DNA of 24,323 nucleotides from COE1 sp963596435 (GTDB taxonomy: Bacteria > Bacillota > Clostridia > Lachnospirales > Lachnospiraceae), in contig CAVBMG010000049.1 of the NCBI GenBank assembly GCA_963596435.1, positions 1 to 24,323 on the forward strand. Direction: 5' to 3'. A program made the translations under genes and the position numbers. The notes beneath the pieces were generated by a model. It was given only the letters and a program-made list of their open reading frames with translations, was not told the DNA's origin and ran no database searches. Shown here in pieces: positions 7,119 to 14,422 of this stretch (position 1 is the first letter of the stretch; every line of letters begins with the position of its first letter).

Positions 7119-8168
7119 TTACATTTCTTTCATCTTAGGATCAAGTGCTTCTCTTAATCCATCTGCTACAAGGTTGAAGCTCAACATCAATAATGCCATT
7201 ACCACGATAGGCGGGATAATCTGGTATGGATGTGTTGTAAAGCTGTTGAATCCCTCTGAAATCAGGGAACCTAATGAACACTGTGGCACAGGAATACCCA
7301 GACCTACGAAGCTTAAAAATGCTTCTGTAAAGATTGCGGTAGGAATGGAGAACATAACCTGTGTAATGATCGGTCCAATGATATTAGGCAACACTTCTTT
7401 AAAGATGATAAAGAAGTTACCTGCTCCCAATGTTCTGGAAGCCAGAACAAATTCCTGCTCCTTTAATTTCAGCATTTCTGCACGGGCAATACGGCTCATG
7501 CCTACCCATTCGGTCAGCATCAATGCAAAAATAATGGTCAGCATACCAGGCTGAAGAACCAGCAAAAGCAGTGTAACAATAACCAGTCTGGGGATACCGT
7601 TGGCAATCTCCAGGATTCTCTGCATGATAATATCGACTTTACCACCAAAATATCCGGATATCAGACCGTAGCTCATACCAATGACCATATCAATGATTGC
7701 TGCTGCAATGGCAATGATTAAGGATACTCTGGCGCCTTCCCAGGTACGTGTCCAGATGTCACGTCCAAAGTTATCACTTCCAAACCAGTATTCTACATCA
7801 TCCAGACCTTTTTCTATATAATAGTTAATGGTCTTGGAACCTGTCGTGGTTCGCATTGTCTCATCACCGTTAAAGATACCGAACTTCTCCAGTGCCTTCA
7901 CACGTGGGGCGAAGTTCTTCTGGCTCAGTTCCTGACCTGAATATGTATACTCATTCATACCCGGTCCGATTGCTGCAAATAAAGTAATCAATATAATCAG
8001 TACAAGACCAATAACTGCACTTACTTTACGGAAATAACGGATCAATACGTCTTTCCAGAAGTTCTGTGCGGCATAGTTCTCATCAATTGTAATCGCACCT
8101 GCATTGTCTTTTAATACAAAATCCGCATCTACAGGTACATAGGGTGTGTTTATCTCGCTCATCATCAT
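7119..8168 (-). CDS. oppC: Oligopeptide ABC transporter permease OppC
   Basis: A 349-residue inner-membrane permease with the N-terminal OppC_N segment (cytoplasmic start, first membrane helix near 48-68, then an external stretch of about 75 residues). The binding-protein-dependent transport domain follows with five further helices. The EAA-type loop is visible as SRTLGAGNFFIIFKEVLPNI. Three ATG codons lie in a row; the first overlaps the oppB stop (ATGA), while the third (8162) is better spaced from the GGAAAGGGG ribosome site, so the real start may be six bases downstream. It forms the membrane channel with OppB. Confidence 0.93.
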   Translation of the reverse strand: MMMSEINTPYVPVDADFVLKDNAGAITIDENYAAQNFWKDVLIRYFRKVSAVIGLVLIILITLFAAIGPGMNEYTYSGQELSQKNFAPRVKALEKFGIFNGDETMRTTTGSKTINYYIEKGLDDVEYWFGSDNFGRDIWTRTWEGARVSLIIAIAAAIIDMVIGMSYGLISGYFGGKVDIIMQRILEIANGIPRLVIVTLLLLVLQPGMLTIIFALMLTEWVGMSRIARAEMLKLKEQEFVLASRTLGAGNFFIIFKEVLPNIIGPIITQVMFSIPTAIFTEAFLSFVGLGIPVPQCSLGSLISEGFNSFTTHPYQIIPPIVVMALLMLSFNLVADGLREALDPKMKEM

Positions 8169-9100
8169 TCCCCTTTCCCTGCAAGTCGGATTCTCGGATC
8201 AATGATGCCATAGAGAATATCTACAACCAGCATGATGCCGATATACATTGCAGAATAAATAAAACTCAATGCGATAACTACGTTATAATCGTTGGACTGG
8301 ATTGCTGTTACAAGCAGACTTCCTACTCCGGGAATTGCAAAGATCTTCTCTACTACCAGAGAACCTGTCATCAGATCAACGATCAATGGTGCAAGTACTG
8401 TAATAATAGGAATCAGTGCATTTCTCAATGCATGACGTAATATCAGTGCAGAACCGGAGATTCCCTTACTCTCTGCTAGTAACATATATTCACTTCCCAA
8501 TACTTCAAGCATCTCACTCCTTGTAAATCGGGCAATGGATGCCATGGTAAACATGGATAATGAAATACTGGGCAGTACACTGGAACCAAAGATATCCTGC
8601 TGTGAGAATAACATAGGGAACCAGCCAAGCTTAAATCCAAAATTATAACTCAATGCCAGTGCAAATACATAGGATGGAACAGATACACCGATAACGGAAA
8701 TAATCGTTGCCAGAGTATCCCATATCGTATCGTGCTTGAGAGCTGCGATCAGTCCAAGGATCAATCCTACCACTGCACCTACTGTAACTGCAAATCCACC
8801 GATTCTGATAGAGATCGGTAATCTGCTCTGAATCAACTGTGAAATCGGGGTATTCTTGGAAATGTTATAACTAACGCCCAGATCACCCTTTAACATATTG
8901 CCTACATATTTAAAAAACTGTACGATAATTGGCTGGTCCAGACCATATTTTGCATAAAGGGCTGCCTTCTGGTCTGCATTTAACTTCTCATCATTAAATG
9001 GAGAACCCGGCATAAGCTGCATCAGTATAAACAAAACCAATAAAATCGCCAAAAGTGTAAAGAGCGAAGTAATCACTCGCTTTATCGTATATTTCTTCAC
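8165..9100 (-). CDS. oppB: Oligopeptide ABC transporter permease OppB
   Basis: A 311-residue permease with an N-terminal helix at about 9-29 and the short external motif LMPGSPFNDEKL typical of OppB/DppB. Five more helices follow, and the EAA-type loop (LAESKGISGSALILRHALRNALIP) contacts the ATPases. The length is normal for the family. It is the second gene of the operon and overlaps oppC by four bases. It is separated from oppA by 105 bases that contain a terminator-like hairpin. Confidence 0.93.
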   Translation of the reverse strand: MKKYTIKRVITSLFTLLAILLVLFILMQLMPGSPFNDEKLNADQKAALYAKYGLDQPIIVQFFKYVGNMLKGDLGVSYNISKNTPISQLIQSRLPISIRIGGFAVTVGAVVGLILGLIAALKHDTIWDTLATIISVIGVSVPSYVFALALSYNFGFKLGWFPMLFSQQDIFGSSVLPSISLSMFTMASIARFTRSEMLEVLGSEYMLLAESKGISGSALILRHALRNALIPIITVLAPLIVDLMTGSLVVEKIFAIPGVGSLLVTAIQSNDYNVVIALSFIYSAMYIGIMLVVDILYGIIDPRIRLAGKGE

Positions 9101-9145
9101 CTTCTGCCTCCCCGTGTGTTTAATTTCTTATGAAACCTTATCAGG

Positions 9146-9185
9146 CGCAAAAACCGCACCAAGGTATTGACTTCCTCAGTGCGGC
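9146..9185 (-). terminator. Intercistronic hairpin between oppA and oppB
   Basis: CCGCAC at 9154-9159 pairs with GTGCGG at 9179-9184, and the stem continues inward through G-U pairs in the minus-strand RNA. Five T follow the stem on the minus strand. It lies about 20 bases after the oppA stop and about 50 before the oppB start. A partial terminator or 3' stabiliser that raises OppA over OppBCDF is the usual meaning of such a site; this is inferred here. Confidence 0.65.
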
Positions 9186-9205
9186 TTCTAATTAACAAAT
9201 TTCTA

Positions 9206-10918
9206 TTATTCTGCCTTTACCGCATTCTTGTATACACGGTTCAAAGCAACCGGGTGGAACTCAATGCCTGTAACCTTAGAAGATAACATTTCTGCATTAC
9301 ACTGTGTGTAAAGAGGGAAGATAACTGCTTCGTCCATTACGATCTTCTCAGCATCGTAAAGTCTGGTCCATCGTCCTTCTGCATCTGTACACAGATCACC
9401 TGTAGTACACTCTTCAATGATAGCATCATATTCTGCATTGCTCCATAAACCATAGTTATTAGAGTTGTCTGTAATCCACATACCAAGGTAAGTCATAGGG
9501 TCTGCATAATCAGGTCCCCAACGTGTAAGTCCTAACTGATAATTGCCATCCTGCATATCCTGTACTCTCTGTTTCTTAGGCTCAATTGTCAGAGTAACTG
9601 TAAGTCCCGGAAGAGTTGTCTCCCACTGCTCCTTTAATACCTGTGCAACCTTCTGAGGTGCATCATCAGCATCAACAACCATATCCAGCGTAAGCTCTGT
9701 GATACCCAGCTCATCTAAGCCTGTCTGCCAGTATTCTGCTGCCTTGGCTGTATCAAATGCGCATACATCAGAGAACAAGGTCTGATCACCGGAGAAGTCA
9801 GATCCGTCAGGACCTGCTGCAAATTCAAGAGGAACTGCTGTATAAGTAGGTGTGGAACCATCCTTTAATACATCTGTTGTGATAGCTTCACGGTCGATAG
9901 CCATTGTCAGTGCCATACGGATATTTAAGTTAGCAAGCTCTGCAACGCCGCTGATGTTAGGTGATACATACCATAAATAACCTGCACCGATTGCCTGGAA
10001 TTCAGGATCATCCTTAACCTGGTCAACCTGCTCGCCGTTTACAAGAGTAGTATCCAGAGCACCTGTCTGGTAGCTCATCAGTGCCTGCTGTGAATCCTGA
10101 ATTACCTGATAGTTCAGACCAGCAAGCTGTACACTGTCTGCATTGTAGTAATCAGCATTCTTGGTTAAGTGGAAAGCTGTTGCAGCCGGCTCATAAGAGT
10201 CAAGTACGAATGCACCATTGGAAAGTACTGTTTCAGGGCTTGTTGCAAATGTATCTCCGCATGAAGTAAAGAACTCTTCATTTACAGGATAGAATGTAGG
10301 GAAATACATCAGTGACAGGAAATAGCTGACAGGAACATTTAATTCTACCTGTAATGTCTTATCATCTACTGCTGTAACACCAAGTTCGCTCTTATCCTTG
10401 CTGCCTGCGATGATATCTTCAGCATTCTTGATCTGACCAATATCACTTAACATATAAGAGTATTCAGAAGCAACTTCAGGATCTACTGCTCTCTGCCATG
10501 CAAATACGAAATCTGCTGCAGTAACAGGAGTACCGTTGCTCCAGTTAGCATCATCACGAATGTGGAATGTATAGGTAAGTCCGTCATCAGAAAGGTCATA
10601 AGATTCTGCCAGGGCAGGTACTGCCTGTCCATCTGCATCCATCTGCATCAGACCATCTGTATAGTCTGCGATAACTTCAAATGAAGTACCATCTGTTGCC
10701 TGCTGTGGGTCAAGTGACTCAACAGGTGTCTCCAACATAATGTTCAGGTCAGAACCGCTTGCTGTAGTTGTTGCCTCAGCTGAAGCTGTCGTATCTGTAC
10801 CTGCTGCAGCACTTGTCTGCTCTGTAGCAGCCGGTGCTGAACTGCTGCCGCATCCAACGAGACCAATCGTCAGAACGGAAGCCATTGCGATCGCTAATGT
10901 AGCTTTCATCTTTTTCAT
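9206..10918 (-). CDS. oppA: Oligopeptide-binding lipoprotein OppA
   Basis: A 570-residue extracellular solute-binding protein (SBP_bac_5 family) that captures peptides and hands them to OppBC. The N-terminus is a lipoprotein signal: positive MKKMK, a hydrophobic stretch and the lipobox L20-V-G-C23, so Cys23 should be lipid-modified. A Ser/Ala/Thr-rich linker covers about 24-54. The family stretch YDLSDDGLTYTFHIRDDANWSNG lies near 105-130. A strong GGAGG site sits eight bases before the ATG. It is first in the opp operon and is preceded by a structured leader of about 120 bases. Peptide length preference cannot be read from sequence. Confidence 0.94.
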   Translation of the reverse strand: MKKMKATLAIAMASVLTIGLVGCGSSSAPAATEQTSAAAGTDTTASAEATTTASGSDLNIMLETPVESLDPQQATDGTSFEVIADYTDGLMQMDADGQAVPALAESYDLSDDGLTYTFHIRDDANWSNGTPVTAADFVFAWQRAVDPEVASEYSYMLSDIGQIKNAEDIIAGSKDKSELGVTAVDDKTLQVELNVPVSYFLSLMYFPTFYPVNEEFFTSCGDTFATSPETVLSNGAFVLDSYEPAATAFHLTKNADYYNADSVQLAGLNYQVIQDSQQALMSYQTGALDTTLVNGEQVDQVKDDPEFQAIGAGYLWYVSPNISGVAELANLNIRMALTMAIDREAITTDVLKDGSTPTYTAVPLEFAAGPDGSDFSGDQTLFSDVCAFDTAKAAEYWQTGLDELGITELTLDMVVDADDAPQKVAQVLKEQWETTLPGLTVTLTIEPKKQRVQDMQDGNYQLGLTRWGPDYADPMTYLGMWITDNSNNYGLWSNAEYDAIIEECTTGDLCTDAEGRWTRLYDAEKIVMDEAVIFPLYTQCNAEMLSSKVTGIEFHPVALNRVYKNAVKAE

Positions 10919-10945
10919 AACATTTCCTCCTTAGAATTGTTCTGT

Positions 10946-11039
10946 GTCTGAACTGTTCAGACCTCCCACCCCCGCAATTATGGGTGTTTATAAAATGAGC
11001 GCACTGAAACTGTATTCATGTATACCGCTCCCTTGCGCT
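10946..11039 (-). promoter_or_regulatory. Structured 5' leader of oppA with competing stems
   Basis: Between the promoter and oppA are an 8-bp perfect hairpin (10946-10953/10955-10962), a CACCC/GGGTG hairpin (10967-10971/10982-10986) and a region near 10997 that can pair in two mutually exclusive ways: 10997-11001 with 11026-11030, or 10998-11003 with 11034-11039. No known riboswitch consensus or T-box core was recognised. The 17-base palindrome could instead be a protein-binding operator. Confidence 0.4.
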
Positions 11040-11046
11040 GATTAAT

Positions 11047-11075
11047 ATGCTACCACATCAATGCGTTAAAATCAA
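11047..11075 (-). promoter_or_regulatory. Probable oppA operon promoter
   Basis: On the minus strand TTGATT (11070-11075) and TAGCAT (11047-11052) are 17 bases apart, which predicts a start near 11040. The region is AT-rich. The -10 box is only moderately like consensus. An inverted repeat (CACTAAAATG at 11097-11106, CATTTTAGTG at 11129-11138) lies just upstream and may be a regulator site. Confidence 0.5.
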
Positions 11076-11096
11076 GTATATTTATACAAAAAATTT

Positions 11097-11138
11097 CACT
11101 AAAATGCATTATATTGTCTTTTATTATACATTTTAGTG
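11097..11138. repeat. 10-bp inverted repeat upstream of the oppA promoter
   Basis: CACTAAAATG (11097-11106) and CATTTTAGTG (11129-11138) are perfect inverted arms around a 22-base AT-rich spacer. They lie about 20 bases upstream of the oppA -35 box and 20 bases past the pepD terminator. A regulator-binding site for the opp operon is inferred from position alone. Confidence 0.4.
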
Positions 11139-11149
11139 GATTTTCAGGT

Positions 11150-11181
11150 ATGAGAAAGCGGTGGGACTATAGTCCCACCGC
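11150..11181 (-). terminator. Terminator of pepD, perfect 24-base palindrome
   Basis: Bases 11158-11181 are a perfect GC-rich palindrome with arms GCGGTGGGACTA and TAGTCCCACCGC, starting eight bases after the pepD stop. On the minus strand TTTCTC follows. The lack of an unpaired loop base and the short T-tract make it a modest intrinsic terminator. Confidence 0.65.
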
Positions 11182-11188
11182 AAATTTC

Positions 11189-12673
11189 CTAGGCATCTGA
11201 TCTGGAATATGCATTCTTCATCAAATTACTTAATTCATATAATACTTTATCCAATGTAGATGCTGTCTCTGCTTTAAGCATATCAGCCAGAGCCTGGTTT
11301 GCCTTTTGTTTAAGCTCCAGCCTCTTGTCTGCGTCACTCTCTTTTGCAAGGGCGGCATCACACAGCCCGATCAGTTCATGTGCCCTGGACATCACATGCT
11401 CCTGATAACGCTCAATATGGAAAATGGATTTTCTGTAGGAAGCATCTGCCATTGCCGCAATCAGTCTGCTTGACCAGTAGAAGTTATCCGTAGATACTTC
11501 TCCAGTGGTATTGCCAAGATATTCCGGTATCTCATTCACATCTGCATAGAATGGAACCAGTACATTGAATGCATTGGATGCAAAAGCCACCCATTCAATG
11601 ATACTGCTGTCTTTTGGCTGATCCGGTCTGATCTGGATCACTGCCACGAAATCATTTCGGTTAATTCCAATAGAACGGAAGGCTCCATTCATGGACTTAT
11701 CTCCATATGCTGCATATGGATCATAAGGTGTTCCCTGATAGTGGGAAGATAACACATATTTTACATCCTCTACCGTAATCTTCTTCTCTGGTACCATGCA
11801 CCATGGAAGATCATCAGAATACGGTGTATACTCGGATACAGGTCCATCCCACTTCTTCGTATGAGGGTTCAGATACCGTAACATGAACCAGGCACGGGGT
11901 GTATTGTATACATGATCTGAATCATCATGACTGCCAAAAGCATCTCTTGGATTCAGTCTGCCATCCATTGACAGATCCAGATGGTTCTTTGCAATAAATT
12001 CCTTCATATCGGCAGAACACATATAGTCCTTCTGTGTGGTAAGTGCATCCTCCAGATCAAAGGCATCAATCCCAAGCTGATTGGGCATAACCACATAGAC
12101 ATCATCCGGTACTCGTCTTGCGATCCAGTGATGACCGCCTATTGTCTCCAGCCACCAGATCTCATCTGCATCCTGAAAAGCAATACCATTCATTTCATAT
12201 GTACCATACTGCTCCAGAAGGCTTCCCAGTCTCTTCACGCCTTCTCTGGCACTGTGAATATAAGGAAGTACGATGTATACAATATCTTCCTCACCAATTC
12301 CTCCTGCAACTTCCTCTTTGCCATCTGCTGCGGGCTGATATACCACTAACGGATCTGCACCCAGCACTCGTGGATTAGAAGTAATGGTTTCTGTTGCTGT
12401 CATGGCAACATTGGCTGCGTTTACGCCGCTTGCAGCCCATACCCCCTCACCTTTTACGGCATTGGGTACACATGTATATTTCATAGGATCTGATGGCAGC
12501 TCAATCTCTACATGAGAAAGCTCTGATCTGTATTTGATGGGCTGCTCCTGTGGCTGCACGACAACCACCTTCTTCGCTGTAAAATGTCCTGATGCTGAAT
12601 CATCATTACGTGCAATCATGGTAGAACCGTCATAGGACGCCTTCTTACCAACTAAAATCGTTGTACAAGCCAT
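11189..12673 (-). CDS. pepD: C69 family dipeptidase (PepD type)
   Basis: A 494-residue N-terminal-nucleophile hydrolase that should split dipeptides in the cytoplasm. The N-terminus reads MACTTILVGKKASYDGS, and Cys3 is the predicted nucleophile exposed by processing, as in lactobacillus PepDA. Other family stretches are TMIARNDD, the EGVWAASGVN region and the internal EIWWLETIGGHHW. AAAGGAGG lies eight bases before the ATG. It sits immediately upstream of the opp operon on the same strand, so imported peptides are its logical substrate. The clan is shared with the bile-salt hydrolase of this window, but sequence similarity is remote. Confidence 0.92.
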   Translation of the reverse strand: MACTTILVGKKASYDGSTMIARNDDSASGHFTAKKVVVVQPQEQPIKYRSELSHVEIELPSDPMKYTCVPNAVKGEGVWAASGVNAANVAMTATETITSNPRVLGADPLVVYQPAADGKEEVAGGIGEEDIVYIVLPYIHSAREGVKRLGSLLEQYGTYEMNGIAFQDADEIWWLETIGGHHWIARRVPDDVYVVMPNQLGIDAFDLEDALTTQKDYMCSADMKEFIAKNHLDLSMDGRLNPRDAFGSHDDSDHVYNTPRAWFMLRYLNPHTKKWDGPVSEYTPYSDDLPWCMVPEKKITVEDVKYVLSSHYQGTPYDPYAAYGDKSMNGAFRSIGINRNDFVAVIQIRPDQPKDSSIIEWVAFASNAFNVLVPFYADVNEIPEYLGNTTGEVSTDNFYWSSRLIAAMADASYRKSIFHIERYQEHVMSRAHELIGLCDAALAKESDADKRLELKQKANQALADMLKAETASTLDKVLYELSNLMKNAYSRSDA

Positions 12674-12714
12674 TATTTATTCCTCCTTTGTGTATTCTTA
12701 TGTACACTAATGAA

Positions 12715-12744
12715 ATCATAGCACTTTTCATCAGGTTTCTACAA
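12715..12744 (-). promoter_or_regulatory. Probable pepD promoter
   Basis: Minus-strand TTGTAG (12739-12744) and TATGAT (12715-12720) are 18 bases apart, about 40 bases before the pepD ATG. The promoter starts right after the tetR stop (12752), and no terminator separates the genes, so read-through from the tetR transcript is also possible. Confidence 0.5.
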
Positions 12745-12751
12745 GCAGCAT

Positions 12752-13339
12752 TCAGTCTTTTGAAAAAATTAATACATTTATTATCTGTTCCATTTCCTTT
12801 ACGATTCTGTCAGCACTAAGCTGCGCACCCGTTATCCCAAAGACTGCAAAGGTGACTGCACAAGCCCTTGCTCTGGTATCTTCAATCTGAAATGCCCCTT
12901 CCCTGCATCCATCCTCAAGAATTTCCTCCAATAATTCACAGACCTTATAAAATGCCTTAATCCTCATCTGGTCCATCAGATACCGGAATTCTTCGCCTTC
13001 CTGCCCCATACCATACTGAATCAACTGTGGTTTTACATTTATAAATTGTCTGCTGCATGCCTCTATCAAAAGCAGAATACGTTCCTTTGCAGGCATACCG
13101 TGCTCCTTTGTAATCCCTGTAATAATGGGAATCAGATCCTCACCGGTACTCTCAAGAACAGCTTCCATTAACTCTTTCTTACTTTTATAATAATGAAGAA
13201 CTGTACCACGGACAACGCCGACCTCTGCTGCCACATCATCTATACTTGCATTGTAGAATCCCTTTTGCATAAAAATCTTTCTTGCAGCTTCCAGTATCTG
13301 CTTTTTGCGTTGCTGTGTGTCATTCATCCTTTTTGCCAT
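12752..13339 (-). CDS. TetR/AcrR family transcriptional regulator
   Basis: A 195-residue one-component regulator. The N-terminal DNA-binding domain (about 10-56) shows the TetR pattern ILEAARKIFMQKGFYNASI, DDVAAEVGVVRGTVLHYYKSK and KKELMEAV, with the helix-turn-helix at about 33-52. The C-terminal ligand/dimer domain (57-195) is not informative about the ligand. It starts 20 bases after the PanE-like gene, so the two form an operon. The perfect palindrome overlapping the promoter of that operon (14331-14353) is a strong candidate for its own operator, giving autoregulation. Confidence 0.92.
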   Translation of the reverse strand: MAKRMNDTQQRKKQILEAARKIFMQKGFYNASIDDVAAEVGVVRGTVLHYYKSKKELMEAVLESTGEDLIPIITGITKEHGMPAKERILLLIEACSRQFINVKPQLIQYGMGQEGEEFRYLMDQMRIKAFYKVCELLEEILEDGCREGAFQIEDTRARACAVTFAVFGITGAQLSADRIVKEMEQIINVLIFSKD

Positions 13340-13359
13340 TTATTTATTACTCCTGCTTT

Positions 13360-14286
13360 TCATGATTCACTGGTGGGGAAATACTGATCCAATTCATCGG
13401 ATGTCTTCGTTGCAATCTTCGACTCTCTTTTCAGGATTTTAAGCTGATCATTCAGATATACCATTTCGCGTACTCCATTTCTTGCATGGTCGCATACGCA
13501 CAGATCACCTAAAATCGTATAACAGCAGAGTTTTATAAATATGTATACCTGTCTTCTCTTGGAAGAAACCATTTCATAATCTGACTGAGGACGGACTTCA
13601 TAACCAAGGTCGATCAATACATCATAATTTTCTTTGATTGCATCAATGCATTGATTGATTATATTTTCATCACGTCTTATCTTTTTATAATCGCAGTCTG
13701 CATAATATGCCAATGCAACAAAGGGCATAATAAATGCTACGTGGCTTTTCAACCAGTCATTCATCTTATTCTCAATTGTAACCTTAATTTTGGTTCCCTC
13801 AAAAATATTTTTTATGAAATCATCACTCTGATCTGTACCATCAATTCTTCCCATAGTCATATCATTTTTGTTAAAGGACTCAATTACATTCCCCTTTTTC
13901 TGTCCGCCAGCACTGAAAAAGGCAAACAGAACTTCCTTACCGGCAAGTTCTTTCGCATATTTATCCGCATAAATATTATTCCCGACCAGTACAATATTCC
14001 TGCTCACATTCTGCTGTAATACAGGTAAAATATTGTCAATCTGGGTGCACTGCATGACAACAAATACAACATCATAGTAATCCTGCTCTTTTAACTCATT
14101 GATGACCGGCAGCCTGTCGTTTGTTTTCTTACCTGCAAATAATTTGTTACGAATCGTCATGCCGTTCTTTTTTATCTCCTCATACCAGCTTCCTCTTGCC
14201 AGGAGTGTGACATCTTTATGAGCCATCCACAATGCATGTGCCAGATTACATCCCAATACACCTGCTCCGTATACTAATATTTTCAT
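13360..14286 (-). CDS. Ketopantoate reductase (PanE/ApbA) family protein
   Basis: A 308-residue NAD(P)-dependent oxidoreductase. The Rossmann motif G-A-G-V-L-G occupies residues 7-12 directly after MKILVY, followed by a helical C-terminal domain like that of ketopantoate reductase. The start at 14286 fits the family N-terminus and has GGTGA five bases upstream; an ATG at 14298 with GGAAAGG almost touching it is the alternative. The usual substrate-site QNG motif is replaced by GNN, so true pantothenate synthesis is doubtful and the substrate is unknown. It is first in a two-gene operon with TetR, under a promoter covered by a palindrome. Confidence 0.82.
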   Translation of the reverse strand: MKILVYGAGVLGCNLAHALWMAHKDVTLLARGSWYEEIKKNGMTIRNKLFAGKKTNDRLPVINELKEQDYYDVVFVVMQCTQIDNILPVLQQNVSRNIVLVGNNIYADKYAKELAGKEVLFAFFSAGGQKKGNVIESFNKNDMTMGRIDGTDQSDDFIKNIFEGTKIKVTIENKMNDWLKSHVAFIMPFVALAYYADCDYKKIRRDENIINQCIDAIKENYDVLIDLGYEVRPQSDYEMVSSKRRQVYIFIKLCCYTILGDLCVCDHARNGVREMVYLNDQLKILKRESKIATKTSDELDQYFPTSES

Positions 14287-14320
14287 ATAGATCACCATGC
14301 CTTTCCATATTTATAAGATT

Positions 14321-14353
14321 ATGATAATCCGTTATTGACTTTAAGTCAATAAC
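14321..14353 (-). promoter_or_regulatory. Promoter and probable TetR operator
   Basis: Minus-strand TTGACT (14344-14349) and TATCAT (14321-14326) are exactly 17 bases apart. A perfect palindrome with 11-base arms GTTATTGACTT and AAGTCAATAAC around one base covers 14331-14353, so the -35 box and part of the spacer lie inside it. Size, symmetry and the TetR gene in the same operon point to an autoregulatory operator. Confidence 0.7.
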
Positions 14354-14365
14354 AATGCATAAATA

Positions 14366-14414
14366 TTAAAAAAATGCCATCCATCACATAAATCAATCTG
14401 TGATAGATGACATT
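14366..14414 (-). terminator. Rho-independent terminator of the DUF1846 gene
   Basis: A 16-bp stem (14373-14388 with 14399-14414) contains two G-U pairs and has a ten-base loop. On the minus strand it ends in a run of seven T. It begins about nine bases past the DUF1846 stop codon. Confidence 0.8.
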
Positions 14415-14422
14415 TTCTTGTT

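Noticed and set aside
10946..11039. T-box riboswitch in front of oppA
   Set aside because: The leader has GGGTGG-like bases but not the conserved T-box antiterminator core, and no terminator follows before oppA.
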